In this document: in pieces, positions 42,539-51,289 of the stretch
Numbering within the stretch: the stretch's first letter is position 1
How the letters are laid out: each line of letters opens with the position of its first letter
Origin: an uncultured Hyphomonadaceae bacterium
GTDB lineage: Bacteria; Pseudomonadota; Alphaproteobacteria; Caulobacterales; Hyphomonadaceae
DNA: 64,000 nt
Assembly: GCA_913057945.1 (NCBI GenBank)
Contig: CAJXOF010000005.1
Coordinates: 186,001-250,000 of the forward strand
Direction of reading: 5' to 3'
The notes under the pieces: model-generated
The model's database searches: none
The model's input: only the letters and a program-made list of their open reading frames with translations
Told to the model about the DNA's origin: nothing
Made by a program: the position numbers and the translations under genes

Positions 42539-45500
42539 AATTCCTCTTCGGGAATGGGCGGCAATTCTGACGGAATAGGCTCATCCTCGGATCGGGCCTG
42601 TGCCTCTGGAATATCCGTATCAGACGGATTCTCGAAGATTCTGCGGATGACCCCCGGTGCCAGCGCCGACAGCGGATTCACGGAAACGTTCGCCTTTTCC
42701 AGGCTGCCCCGCACGCTATAGGTGAGGGAGAATACACCCTCTCCGTCACGGCCGACCACAAGGTCCCCGATGATCGGAATTCCTCCGAGTGCGGAATTCA
42801 TGCCAAAGCTCGGCACCAGAACCCCATCGACATTGATCTCGTTGTCTGTGCCCAGATAGCCATTCACCGTCAGGCCGAGCGCTGGCCCCTGCGCCTTGCC
42901 TCCGGTCACGACATACCGGTCGCCAGCCACCGTCAGCGGCACTTCGATCCGGGAGAACAGGACGCCATCCCCGCCAAGTGTGTCGGCAAGGCCGCGCAGG
43001 GAGGCCAGAGAGAGGATTTGTGTCAGGAAGGGAGCATTCCGCAACCGTCCATCGCTGACCACGATGTTGAATTTCGACGGGTTCCCGTCACGCGCAAGGG
43101 TTCCTTCCAGATCCAGCCTTCCGCCTTCCAGGAAGTCGAGATCGAGGAAGGCGCTGGTAATGAAACCGGCATCACTGCTGACCACCTTGATTTTCGTTCC
43201 TTCAGGAGACGAGCCGTCAAGATCAATGTTGAAGGCAGATCCGTCGTCGGTCGTGCCCGTTGCGGAGAGCTTCTGCATGCCGTTCACAGTCGATCGCCAG
43301 GTCACATCTGCATTCCGGACATACATGCCCGCCCCGAGGGTCAGCGTATCGACGTCCGCCGTAACGCTCAACGGCGTGCCATTGCTGTCATTTGCGTCGC
43401 CCAACGCGCCAATGCCGGGCAAGGCGCCGGAGAGGTCCAGATAGCTGCCGGTCAAGGTGACTTCGAGATTGCCATTCGCGCCCCGTGCAATCTCGCCATT
43501 CACATCTGCTGTATCAGCCAGGAAAGCTCGGCGCAGATCCGCGGATACCAGCCGGGAATCCCCGCCCAGCGTGAACTTGCCATCAAGATAGGCTTCCTCA
43601 CTGGTGAACAGGACATCGGAGGAGAATCCTTCTTCCGCACGCTCATAGTGGACCGTGACCTTGCCTTCCTTGCCGGCCGTTTTCACCCAGCCAATCTCGG
43701 ACAGGTCGAGCCGGGCTGCAGTCAAATCCATCGCGACATTTGCCACTGAAACCTCTTCCCCCTCGACAGAGGCCTGCACCTCTGTTGGCACCTCTCCGGT
43801 GAGATAGGCCCGGCCCGGAAGACCGAACCGGTTGAGCACGTCGGGCGTGATGACCGCGGTTGCCGACAAGGCCGAAGGCGCCTCATCATCCTTGAATCCG
43901 TCGCGCCAGCTAAACTGAACCGGAGATGGCCCGAGATCGCCGAACCCGGTGATCGTCATGCCATCCTGATTGACCTTGATCTCGGCCGTTGCATTGGTGA
44001 GATCGATACCGAGCGCAGCCCGCTGCAGGCCACCATTGGCAAGCGTGGCAATTGTGGTGTGTCGCACAGCTTCATCCGGAACATTATCGAGCGCGGGGCG
44101 GAACATCTCGAACGTCGCCTCCACGTCGCCGGTCAGGCGGTCTTCATCAAAGCCGAGCTGGAGCCGGGACTCATTCAGTATCTTGATGACATTGGCGGCA
44201 GGGCCATGTCCCTTGGCGAACACCCGGAAATCCTCGCCTTTTGGGTTGAAGGCGGGAAAATCGACCAGCGCCTCATCGACATCCCAGCCACCATAATCGC
44301 CGCGGTCGACCGTCACGCGGAAGCTATTCCCGGTCAGGCGTCCCTTGCCAACCGCATTCTGAGCCGCCGGCAAGTCGTCGAGGAATTTCACATCGGCCGA
44401 ATTGATATCGAAGGTCAGGTTGAGGTCTTCATCTCGCAGGTAGCCCTCGGCAAAACTGTCGCGCTGGAGTGTCATTTGTGCGCGCAAATTCGACACGTCT
44501 GTATTGCTGATCCGCTTGTCGGTGAAAGATCGCGCTCCGGTCCCGAGCGACACGGGCCAGAAGGCGAGAACGGTTTCCTTGGTCACGGACCCCTCTGTTT
44601 CGAGTTCGATCGTACCAAGGATCGGCGGCTCGTTTTCCTGCCGGTCGGACGTCAGCGAGATGTCGGCGGCGAATTTGAACAGCGTGTCATTGGAGACGAA
44701 TTCAAGCTGTGTGTCCTTGAATTTGCGGTCCGGGAAATCCGCATTCCCCTCTGCGCGGACATCGCGCAAAGTGACAGGCGCGGCGAAGGCCGGTGTGAAA
44801 TCCAGAGTCAATGCATTACTACGCAGCTTGAAGGGCCGGGGGCCTGTGTCCTTCAGGGCATTGGCAAGCGTCAGGTCCATCGCACCCGCAATCGGACCGA
44901 ACCGCGTGGACGTGCCGGAAATGAGGAGTTCATCATTGGTCGCCGCATAGGTCATTTCGAGGTCGAGATCGGACACCTTCATCCCATCTTCCCCAAAAGG
45001 CAGTTCGCCCTCGGCAAGCTTGGCCTTCACGCCGATCTCCTCAACCCCCGCCGCGCTGGACGTATTGAACTCGACCGTAATGTCGGCAGGCACACCGGAG
45101 AGAAATTCACTATCGGTCCCAAGCCTCGCAGCCAAATCTGCCAGAGACCATTGGGCGACCGCCAGGGACGCCTGCATGCGGCTGCCGAGTTCGCTGGTAT
45201 GAATGTCGATTGCCAGACCGGCGGGCAGGCCGGCACCGACCCCGCTGCCGGACATCGACAGATCCAACCCGTCCTCATTCACCAGTAACAGGCCCCTGGA
45301 ATCCGTCAGGGTGAAAAGAGTCGCGTTGTCAGCGCCGAAGACCCGCATTTCGAATTCTTCGTAAGAGAGGCGCTCAAGGCTGATTTCACCCTGCTTTTCC
45401 CGAAGGGCGACCAGGACCTGCGGCAACACGGCATTGATGCGTTCCAGCCATTCGCTCGGATTTTGCGGCATCTCGCCAACCGGTATTTCAGGCAAAGGGT

Positions 45501-45915
45501 CACCCGCAATATACCAGAGGTTCTCACCGGCTTGCGTGACATTGATCCAGCCATCCACCAGGTCCAGCCCGAGCACCTCGACATCGCCCATGACCAGCGC
45601 CGAACTCGACAGTACAATACGCGCGCGATCGGACTCGGCGGCAACATTGCCCTCCTCATCCAGCAACTTGATGTCGTGACCGGTAATCAGGACGCGCTTG
45701 TCTTCCGAGGACCATTCGAGAAAAACGTCTTCGACCGTCACCGGCCGTCCATTGCGGGAATTGGTCAGCGCCTGCTCAATGTCATCCCGAAACATTTCGA
45801 GTTCGATGGGGCCGCTGGACAAGCGGAAGACCAACAGCGCCGCCAGCACGAGAACGACAAGTATCAGCCCCCCGAGTATTTCGAGAATGACAAGTGAAGC
45901 TCTCTGGCGGACCAA
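42535..45915 (-). CDS. Large AsmA/YhdP-like envelope protein
   Basis: 1126 residues: one N-terminal transmembrane helix (IILEILGGLILVVLVLAALLVF-like, about residues 9-31), then a long beta-rich periplasmic domain (the DUF3971/AsmA-like pattern FRLSSGPIELEMFRDDIEQAL at the start). The C-terminal part has GVLFSRIEVPLTVAGDRYVVTGGKAQGPALGLTVNGYLG and PIIGDLVVGRDGEGVFSLTYSVRGSL, typical of the AsmA_2/YhdP C-terminus. In other bacteria YhdP, TamB and AsmA-like proteins form lipid-transfer bridges between membranes, so phospholipid transport to the outer membrane is the likely job by family. It is divergent from bcp (86-base gap). Confidence 0.88.
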   Translation of the reverse strand: MVRQRASLVILEILGGLILVVLVLAALLVFRLSSGPIELEMFRDDIEQALTNSRNGRPVTVEDVFLEWSSEDKRVLITGHDIKLLDEEGNVAAESDRARIVLSSSALVMGDVEVLGLDLVDGWINVTQAGENLWYIAGDPLPEIPVGEMPQNPSEWLERINAVLPQVLVALREKQGEISLERLSYEEFEMRVFGADNATLFTLTDSRGLLLVNEDGLDLSMSGSGVGAGLPAGLAIDIHTSELGSRMQASLAVAQWSLADLAARLGTDSEFLSGVPADITVEFNTSSAAGVEEIGVKAKLAEGELPFGEDGMKVSDLDLEMTYAATNDELLISGTSTRFGPIAGAMDLTLANALKDTGPRPFKLRSNALTLDFTPAFAAPVTLRDVRAEGNADFPDRKFKDTQLEFVSNDTLFKFAADISLTSDRQENEPPILGTIELETEGSVTKETVLAFWPVSLGTGARSFTDKRISNTDVSNLRAQMTLQRDSFAEGYLRDEDLNLTFDINSADVKFLDDLPAAQNAVGKGRLTGNSFRVTVDRGDYGGWDVDEALVDFPAFNPKGEDFRVFAKGHGPAANVIKILNESRLQLGFDEDRLTGDVEATFEMFRPALDNVPDEAVRHTTIATLANGGLQRAALGIDLTNATAEIKVNQDGMTITGFGDLGPSPVQFSWRDGFKDDEAPSALSATAVITPDVLNRFGLPGRAYLTGEVPTEVQASVEGEEVSVANVAMDLTAARLDLSEIGWVKTAGKEGKVTVHYERAEEGFSSDVLFTSEEAYLDGKFTLGGDSRLVSADLRRAFLADTADVNGEIARGANGNLEVTLTGSYLDLSGALPGIGALGDANDSNGTPLSVTADVDTLTLGAGMYVRNADVTWRSTVNGMQKLSATGTTDDGSAFNIDLDGSSPEGTKIKVVSSDAGFITSAFLDLDFLEGGRLDLEGTLARDGNPSKFNIVVSDGRLRNAPFLTQILSLASLRGLADTLGGDGVLFSRIEVPLTVAGDRYVVTGGKAQGPALGLTVNGYLGTDNEINVDGVLVPSFGMNSALGGIPIIGDLVVGRDGEGVFSLTYSVRGSLEKANVSVNPLSALAPGVIRRIFENPSDTDIPEAQARSEDEPIPSELPPIPEEEF

Positions 45916-46001
45916 ATCGGGGACTCCGGAATTCTAAGTCTAAAAATTGCGTTCCATGGCGATATATGCACACGAAGCTGACGGCACCATAGGAGGAATA
46001 C

Positions 46002-46481
46002 ATGGCAAAAGTACTGCAAGACGGTGAAAAGGCTCCTGATTTCTCAATGCCTTCCACTTCCGGCCCCATCCAGTTGAAGGACTTTGCGGGCGGCTATCTC
46101 GTTCTCTACTTCTACCCGAAGGATGACACGCCCGGCTGCACGAACGAGGCCAAGGATTTCTCGGAGATGATTGATGCGTTTGCGGCGCGCAATGCAAAGA
46201 TCGTCGGAGTTTCTCGGGATCCGCTTTCAAAACACGAGAAATTCGCCGCGAAACATGACCTGAAAGTCATCCTCGGCAGCGATGAATCGGGCGAGATCAC
46301 CGAATCCTACGGCACCTGGGTCGAGAAAAACATGTATGGCAGGACCTATATGGGCATCGCCCGACAGACCTTTCTGATCGGACCCGACAGTTCAATCATT
46401 AAATCTTGGAAAAAAGTCCGGGTGAAAGGTCATGCAGAGGACGTTTTAGACCACCTTCCTGACCCTACAAAAGCGAATTAG
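46002..46481 (+). CDS. bcp: Thioredoxin-dependent peroxiredoxin Bcp (1-Cys)
   Basis: Reduces hydroperoxides. 159 residues of the BCP/PrxQ family. Peroxidatic Cys46 in DDTPGCTNEA is present, but no second cysteine occurs anywhere in the protein, so it is a 1-Cys form that must be recycled by an external thiol. Seen: FYPKDDTPGC, VGVSRDPLSKHEKFAAKHDL and ARQTFLIGPD. AGGAGGA lies 6 bases before the ATG. It is followed by a 188-base gap before the M23 gene. Confidence 0.95.
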   Translation: MAKVLQDGEKAPDFSMPSTSGPIQLKDFAGGYLVLYFYPKDDTPGCTNEAKDFSEMIDAFAARNAKIVGVSRDPLSKHEKFAAKHDLKVILGSDESGEITESYGTWVEKNMYGRTYMGIARQTFLIGPDSSIIKSWKKVRVKGHAEDVLDHLPDPTKAN

Positions 46482-46510
46482 GACAAGGTTTAAGGGGTAA
46501 GAAACGAATA

Positions 46511-46525
46511 TTAACGAGCAATTTA
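46511..46525. promoter_or_regulatory. CtrA-box-like sequence before the M23-bactofilin pair
   Basis: TTAA-N7-TTTA, one base from the CtrA consensus TTAA-N7-TTAA, in the 188-base AT-rich gap before the M23 gene. CtrA is a cell-cycle regulator in Caulobacterales. It lies ~145 bases before the start, so its role is only suggested. Confidence 0.3.
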
Positions 46526-46669
46526 CCCTGATGCGCGAATATTTTCATGAATTATGCTCGCAAGGGGTTCCGTCCCTTAGTGATTCCGGTATTTATATCT
46601 CTAGGGTTTGGGAACTTACTGTAGGTGTTGTTGCAGTAGGCGGTGTGATTCCAGCGACGGGTGGCGTGA

Positions 46670-47893
46670 ATGGCGAAATGGAGTGCGAACCTCAAAGCGA
46701 CGTTCGATCGCGCATTTCCTGAGCGACAAATATATCATCGTAGCGGCGGCACAGTCCGTTACATATCCATTTCCCCATGGCAGCAGGCCATCTGCGCACT
46801 CGGCGCAACGGCCCTTGCTGGATGGACCATTTTTCTTACTGGCACATTTGCCCTTGGCGGCTCCACCGGTTCACTGACCGGCAGCTCCGATGATCGCGAA
46901 CTGGCCAAGTATGAGCGCTGGGTCCAGGAACTGCGCGCCAAGGATGCCCTCTCGCGCTCCCTGCTCGAAGAGCGCACTGACGCTTTCCAGCGCGAAACCG
47001 CAGAATGGGAAGATCGCCAGAAGGCGCTTGAGGAATTGTTCGAACAGCTGAAGGGTGACGAAAACCTCGACGTATCCGCTCTCAAGGGTGACGGCGCCGA
47101 CCTCCTGGTCCAGGCCTCGATCGAGGAAGCTGACGACCGTCAGTCTCGGGACAGTTTCCGCATGACAGCGACCCTCGACACGAGCGGCAACCGCGTCAGC
47201 GTCAGAAATTTGAAGTACAATCAGGAACGCATGCTCGACGAGGCTGAAGATCTCGCCATCGAACGCGCCGAACGCGCTCGCAGCGTCATCCAGCTGACCA
47301 CGATCGGCAGTGATCGCATCATGGAAAGCGCCGAAATGGGCGGGCCGCTCGTCTCCATGGCCAATCTGACCGCCGGCGGCGAGACGCTCTCACCCCAGGA
47401 TGCCAGTTTCTATAATCGGCTGACCGAGACTCAAGCTCGCGTCGCCGAGATGCAATATTACGAACAGATTGTTGAAAGCCTGCCACTTGGCGCCCCGGTC
47501 GGCGTACCCTTCCGGTACACCAGCCCCTATGGCATCCGGGTAGATCCTTTCATCAAGAGACCGCGTTGGCACAATGGCATTGACGTTGCCGCTTACGGAG
47601 GGGCGCCAATCGTGGCGTCTGGTCCGGGCACTGTCAGTTTCGCCGGCGCACGGTCAGGGTATGGACGAGTTGTCGAAGTGGATCATGGGTACGGCTTCAA
47701 GTCGCGCTATGGTCACCTGCGCTCTATTACTGTATCAAAGGGCGATACGGTAGACGTTGGCGATCTCGTGGGGAAGATGGGCACGACCGGAAGAAGTACC
47801 GGATATCACCTTCACTTTGAGGTGTTTTTCAACGGTAAAGCATATGATCCAGTAAAGTTTTTGAAAGCAGGCCGTCATGTTCACGAAGAATAG
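46670..47893 (+). CDS. M23 (LytM) peptidase, LmdC-like
   Basis: A predicted peptidoglycan DD-endopeptidase at the cell envelope. 407 residues: N-terminal cytoplasmic stretch, one TM helix (about 38-60), a long charged coiled-coil-like region (ELAKYERWVQELRAKDALSRSLLEERTDAFQ..., about 70-200), and a C-terminal M23 domain. Zinc/catalytic residues: His301 and Asp305 in HNGIDVAA and His380/His382 in GYHLHFEV, all present. It overlaps the bactofilin gene by 17 bases. In Hyphomonas neptunium and Rhodomicrobium this LmdC-bactofilin module is described in bud/stalk shape control, which fits the topology (short cytoplasmic N-terminus for bactofilin contact). Confidence 0.93.
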   Translation: MAKWSANLKATFDRAFPERQIYHRSGGTVRYISISPWQQAICALGATALAGWTIFLTGTFALGGSTGSLTGSSDDRELAKYERWVQELRAKDALSRSLLEERTDAFQRETAEWEDRQKALEELFEQLKGDENLDVSALKGDGADLLVQASIEEADDRQSRDSFRMTATLDTSGNRVSVRNLKYNQERMLDEAEDLAIERAERARSVIQLTTIGSDRIMESAEMGGPLVSMANLTAGGETLSPQDASFYNRLTETQARVAEMQYYEQIVESLPLGAPVGVPFRYTSPYGIRVDPFIKRPRWHNGIDVAAYGGAPIVASGPGTVSFAGARSGYGRVVEVDHGYGFKSRYGHLRSITVSKGDTVDVGDLVGKMGTTGRSTGYHLHFEVFFNGKAYDPVKFLKAGRHVHEE

Positions 47894-48398
47894 CAAATCC
47901 AGTGACACCCCTACCCCAGCAGAGCCCGTGAAAACGGCACCGGCGCAGGACGCCATCCGTGGTGCATCTTCCAAGCCTGCAGCCCGCGCAGCCTCCATCA
48001 TCTGTGCAGACATGAAGATCAACGGCTCCGTGACGTCCGAAGGCGCACTGCAGATTGATGGCACTGTCGATGGCGACGTCGCCGCGACGGACATCACGAT
48101 TGGCGCCAGCGGCCACATCACCGGCGAAGTGAAAGCCGAAGTCGTTCGCGTCAAAGGCCGCATCAAAGGCTCGATCCGCGCCCGCAAGGTGGAACTCGAA
48201 ACCGGCGCACACGTCAAAGGCGACATCGTTCATTCGTCGCTGCAGATCCAGTCGAACGCCGTATTCGAAGGCCAGGTCAAGCATGCAGACGATCCGCTGA
48301 AGGACACAGCTCCAAAAGCGGCTTCCGCAGCCAATGAGTCGAAGCCTGTCGCGTCCTCGGGTCCGTCCGCCTACGGTATCTCGACTTCCGCTTCCTGA
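47877..48398 (+). CDS. Bactofilin
   Basis: A cytoskeletal polymer protein with a beta-helix core. 173 residues: an unstructured N-terminus (Pro/Ser/Lys-rich, 1-40), core about 41-135 with repeating strands (INGSVTSEGALQIDGTVDGDVAATDITIGASGHITGEV..., KGRIKGSIRARKVELE...), and a disordered Ala/Ser/Lys C-tail. Bactofilins self-assemble on the inner membrane and recruit cell-wall enzymes; the M23 gene overlaps its start by 17 bases. A strong terminator follows 23 bases past the stop, so the unit is M23-bactofilin. Confidence 0.95.
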   Translation: MFTKNSKSSDTPTPAEPVKTAPAQDAIRGASSKPAARAASIICADMKINGSVTSEGALQIDGTVDGDVAATDITIGASGHITGEVKAEVVRVKGRIKGSIRARKVELETGAHVKGDIVHSSLQIQSNAVFEGQVKHADDPLKDTAPKAASAANESKPVASSGPSAYGISTSAS

Positions 48399-48421
48399 TC
48401 GATCAGGACGTCATCTTAATC

Positions 48422-48454
48422 AAAAAGGCCGGCTCCTCAGGAGCCGGCCTTTTT
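48422..48454. terminator. Strong terminator after the bactofilin gene
   Basis: A 15-bp perfect stem (48422-48436 with 48440-48454), loop TCA, with A5 on one side and T5 on the other; bidirectional. It lies between the bactofilin gene and the convergent NfeD-like gene. Confidence 0.92.
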
Positions 48455-48478
48455 CTTTGGGGTTGCGGGTCTATCCGC

Positions 48479-48949
48479 TCAAGAGGCTGCACGCCTTACA
48501 ATGGCCGTCGTCATCTTTGCGCCTTCAACGATGACCGTGTCGCCGGTCCGCACGATTTCGCCCTCGACCACCTCAGCCCGCCAGACCGTGTCGCCAATTC
48601 GGACCTGACCAGCACCTGAAATGAAGTCACCCATTGCAAGGCCACGCTGGCCGACCAGGCTGACCATGCGCTTGTTGAGGGTTGGGTGTTCTTCGCCCCG
48701 CCCGCGCAGACCGGAAAAGAACGTCCGCCCTGCCAGGACCAGAGCGAAGGCCGCAATTCCAAACACGATGAGCTGCCCTTGCCATGTGGTATAGGCGTCC
48801 GGTCCCAGGTAAGCGAACGCTGCGGTGAGCCACGCGGCAACCGCCAGCATCATCAGGTCGAATGTCCCGGTCAGCATCTCAATGCCGAACAGGACCAGCC
48901 CGAGCGCCAGCCAATGCCAGATGGTGAGTTCGGTGAAAATCTGTTCCAT
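48479..48949 (-). CDS. NfeD-like membrane protein
   Basis: 156 residues: hydrophobic segments at about 11-31, 33-50 and 58-75, then a C-terminal OB-fold-like soluble domain (VSLVGQRGLAMGDFISGAGQVRIGDTVWRAEVVEGEIVRTGDTVIVEGA-type; NfeD-C, about 95-150). It belongs to the short NfeD class without the ClpP-like protease. Its gene follows the SPFH gene (gap 69 bases), the conserved stomatin-NfeD operon. The pair is thought to act in membrane-microdomain organisation. GGGAGA precedes the start. Confidence 0.9.
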   Translation of the reverse strand: MEQIFTELTIWHWLALGLVLFGIEMLTGTFDLMMLAVAAWLTAAFAYLGPDAYTTWQGQLIVFGIAAFALVLAGRTFFSGLRGRGEEHPTLNKRMVSLVGQRGLAMGDFISGAGQVRIGDTVWRAEVVEGEIVRTGDTVIVEGAKMTTAIVRRAAS

Positions 48950-49018
48950 GATGCAGGTCTCCCAAATGACGTTGAGTTCTGTACCGGTGCCTGACGCACG
49001 GCCGGGCACCGGAAAGCT

Positions 49019-49984
49019 TTAGTACTCAGTACGTGTCGGTGGTACGGCGCCGCCTTGCTGCGGGTTCAATTGTGCCTCTTTTGCCGCGCCGGTCAGGCCC
49101 TTGATACCCTCAATGGCCCCCAGGATACTGGAGAACTCAGCGGGGATGATGACCGTCCGCTGCTGCGGGCTTGTCGCCAGCTTCTCGAACGCCTGTACAT
49201 AGGCTTGGCCAAGGAAGTAGTTGATCGCGTTGACGTCGCCCTTGGCAATCGCCTCGCTGACCATTGCGGTCGCCTTGGCTTCGGCCTCGGCCTCGCGCTC
49301 GCGGGCTTCAGCGTCCCGGAAGGCGGCTTCACGTCGACCTTCCGCTTCCAGGATCTTGGCCTGTTTCTGGCCCTCAGCCTTGAGGATAGCTGATTGCTTG
49401 TCACCTTCGGCAGTGAGGATCTCCGCCCGCTTCAAACGTTCGGCCTTCATCTGGCGGTTCATCGCTTCGGTAATGTCTGCAGGCGGGCTCAAATCGGCAA
49501 TTTCGATCCGCGTGACTTTTACGCCCCACGGATTAGTCGCTGAATCGATGACGTGCAGCAAACGCGCATTGATATCATCACGGTTGGACAGGACCTCGTC
49601 GAGATCCATGGAACCGACCACGGTACGGATATTGGTCAGGGCAAGATTCTGAATGGCGTTGTGGAGGTTGTTGACTTCATAGGCTGCTGACACCGCATCG
49701 ATCACCTGAATGAACACGATGGCATCGCATGACACCATGGCATTGTCCTTGGTGATGACTTCCTGCTGGGGAACATCAAGCACGGTTTCCATCATGTTCA
49801 TTTTGCGACCGACCTTTTGCCAGATCGGCATGATGAAATGCAGGCCAGGCGTCAGGGTCTTGGTGTAGCGACCGAAATTCTCGACCGTCCAATTGTAGCC
49901 CTGAGGCACCTGTTTGACCGTGGACACGATCAGAATGAGACCGACGATGGCAATCAGCACCGGCACCGACATTAAAAGGTCCAT
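49019..49984 (-). CDS. qmcA: SPFH/Band 7 (stomatin-like) protein
   Basis: A membrane scaffold. 321 residues: N-terminal TM (about 4-22), SPFH domain (VPQGYNWTVENFGRYTKTLTPGLHFIMP...VIDSATNPWGVKVTRIEI, about 25-180), then a long coiled coil rich in Ala/Glu/Arg (KQSAILKAEGQKQAKILEAEGRREAAFRDAEAREREAEAEAKATA in pieces, about 190-260), then a C-terminal region with QRTVIIPAEF. This is the E. coli QmcA/slipin type. GGAGAGG lies upstream of the ATG at 49984. Its partner NfeD gene follows. Confidence 0.94.
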   Translation of the reverse strand: MDLLMSVPVLIAIVGLILIVSTVKQVPQGYNWTVENFGRYTKTLTPGLHFIMPIWQKVGRKMNMMETVLDVPQQEVITKDNAMVSCDAIVFIQVIDAVSAAYEVNNLHNAIQNLALTNIRTVVGSMDLDEVLSNRDDINARLLHVIDSATNPWGVKVTRIEIADLSPPADITEAMNRQMKAERLKRAEILTAEGDKQSAILKAEGQKQAKILEAEGRREAAFRDAEAREREAEAEAKATAMVSEAIAKGDVNAINYFLGQAYVQAFEKLATSPQQRTVIIPAEFSSILGAIEGIKGLTGAAKEAQLNPQQGGAVPPTRTEY

Positions 49985-50057
49985 GGAATCCCTCTCCTTT
50001 ATAACCCATATTAATCTGGGGGAGAGTTTGCCGATATTCAATAAAAATCGAACAAAA

Positions 50058-50088
50058 ATCGGCGTGCCCGAACCCCGAACACGCCGAT
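50058..50088 (-). terminator. Terminator after the peroxiredoxin gene
   Basis: ATCGGCGTG and CACGCCGAT, 9 bp perfect with a 13-base loop, followed on the minus strand by TTTTTGTTCG. It lies 39 bases past the peroxiredoxin stop and separates it from the SPFH gene. Confidence 0.82.
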
Positions 50089-50127
50089 AATCACTTGATT
50101 TGTTTAACAGTTACTACGCAGCGAGCC

Positions 50128-50610
50128 CTAAAGCTGGTTCAGCATGTAGTCGGCGCTGGAAACCTTGAACTCGCCGCCGTCTTCGACGTTGAGTTCGGCC
50201 ACTGCACCATCCTTGACGATCATGGAGTAGCGCTGCGAACGCTGGCCCATGCCGAAACCGCTGGCGTCCATTTCCAGTCCGAGAGCTTTTGCAAATGCCC
50301 CATTGCCGTCAGCCAGCATGCGTACGGTCTCATCCGCGCCGGCATCCTTGGCCCAGGCCCCCATGACGAAGACATCATTCACCGACGTGCAGACGATTTC
50401 GTCCACGCCCTTGGATTTCAGGTCTCCGGACTTGTCGACGAAGCCTGGCAGATGGCGCGCGGAACAGGTTGGCGTGTAGGCGCCCGGTACGGCAAACAAC
50501 GCGATGGTCTTGCCGCCGAAAACCTGCTCGGTCGTGCGGGGCTGCGGGCCGTCTGCCGTCATTTCCATGAAAGTGGCGTCCGGAAGCTTGTCTCCGACTT
50601 TGATGCTCAT
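50128..50610 (-). CDS. Peroxiredoxin, Prx5/AhpE-like redoxin
   Basis: 160 residues. Peroxidatic Cys49 in VPGAYTPTCSARHLPGF, the Prx5 (hybrid peroxiredoxin-like) hallmark; a second Cys at about 74 (EIVCTSVND) is common in the family. It reduces hydroperoxides, usually with glutathione/glutaredoxin. Also seen: VFVMGAWAKDAGA and RYSMIVKDG. AAGGAGA precedes the ATG at 50610; longer frames are not needed. It is divergent from algH across ~118 bases. Confidence 0.95.
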   Translation of the reverse strand: MSIKVGDKLPDATFMEMTADGPQPRTTEQVFGGKTIALFAVPGAYTPTCSARHLPGFVDKSGDLKSKGVDEIVCTSVNDVFVMGAWAKDAGADETVRMLADGNGAFAKALGLEMDASGFGMGQRSQRYSMIVKDGAVAELNVEDGGEFKVSSADYMLNQL

Positions 50611-50728
50611 CAGCTGGTCTCCTTGATGCTGTAATGCCCAGATAGGACGGCGAGGCGGAGACCACAAGCGCGCCGTCCCTTGCCAAAGACTTACAATTCG
50701 CCCAGCATTATGGGGAAAGGGTACTCGG

Positions 50729-51289
50729 ATGGACGCGGACCTGACAGGGAAACTTCTTATCGCCCTTCCCGGCATTGGCGACCCGCGTTTTGCGCGCTCC
50801 ATCATCCTAGTGTGTGCCCACTCTCCAGAATTCGCAATGGGCATCGTTCTGAACAAGCCGATGGACGGCCTCACCCTGCCCCAATTGCTGCACCAGCTCG
50901 ACGTACCGGTTGAGATCGATGTGCCGGAAGACCTGGTACTGGATGGCGGCCCGGTCAGTAGCGACCGCGGATTCGTTCTCCACACAGATGATGTGGTAAG
51001 CGAGGGCGCGACACTGGAAATTGACGGCACCTACTGCATGACAGCCACACGCGATATGCTGCACTCCATGGGCTCAAAGGCCGCGCCGCGCCGATCGGTT
51101 CTTGCGCTCGGCTATTCAGGCTGGGGCGCAGGCCAGTTGGAATACGAACTGGCCGAAAACGCCTGGCTGATCGGCGAGCCTGAGGCAGATCTCGTCTTCG
51201 GAGAGAGCCATGAGGCAAAATGGGAGGCCGCACTCGGCCACATGGGCATCGACAGTGGTCGGCTCCAGATTCACCCCGGAACAGCCTGA
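50729..51289 (+). CDS. YqgE/AlgH (UPF0301) family protein
   Basis: 186 residues. Starts LTGKLLIALPGIGDPRFARSIILVCAHS and continues GIVLNKP, DGGPVSSDRGFVLH, and LGYSGWGAGQLEYELAENAW, the complete UPF0301 signature. The fold is known but the biochemical function is not; the family is linked to alginate regulation only by early genetics in Pseudomonas. GGGGAAAGGG lies 9 bases before the ATG. Its stop TGA abuts the reverse stop TCA of the EAL gene (palindrome TGATCA), leaving no space for a terminator. Confidence 0.95.
   Translation: MDADLTGKLLIALPGIGDPRFARSIILVCAHSPEFAMGIVLNKPMDGLTLPQLLHQLDVPVEIDVPEDLVLDGGPVSSDRGFVLHTDDVVSEGATLEIDGTYCMTATRDMLHSMGSKAAPRRSVLALGYSGWGAGQLEYELAENAWLIGEPEADLVFGESHEAKWEAALGHMGIDSGRLQIHPGTA

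Noticed and set aside
42535..45915. Several long plus-strand open frames across the AsmA-like gene
   Set aside because: They lack ribosome sites and family signals; the minus-strand frame is continuous with TM and AsmA-type features.
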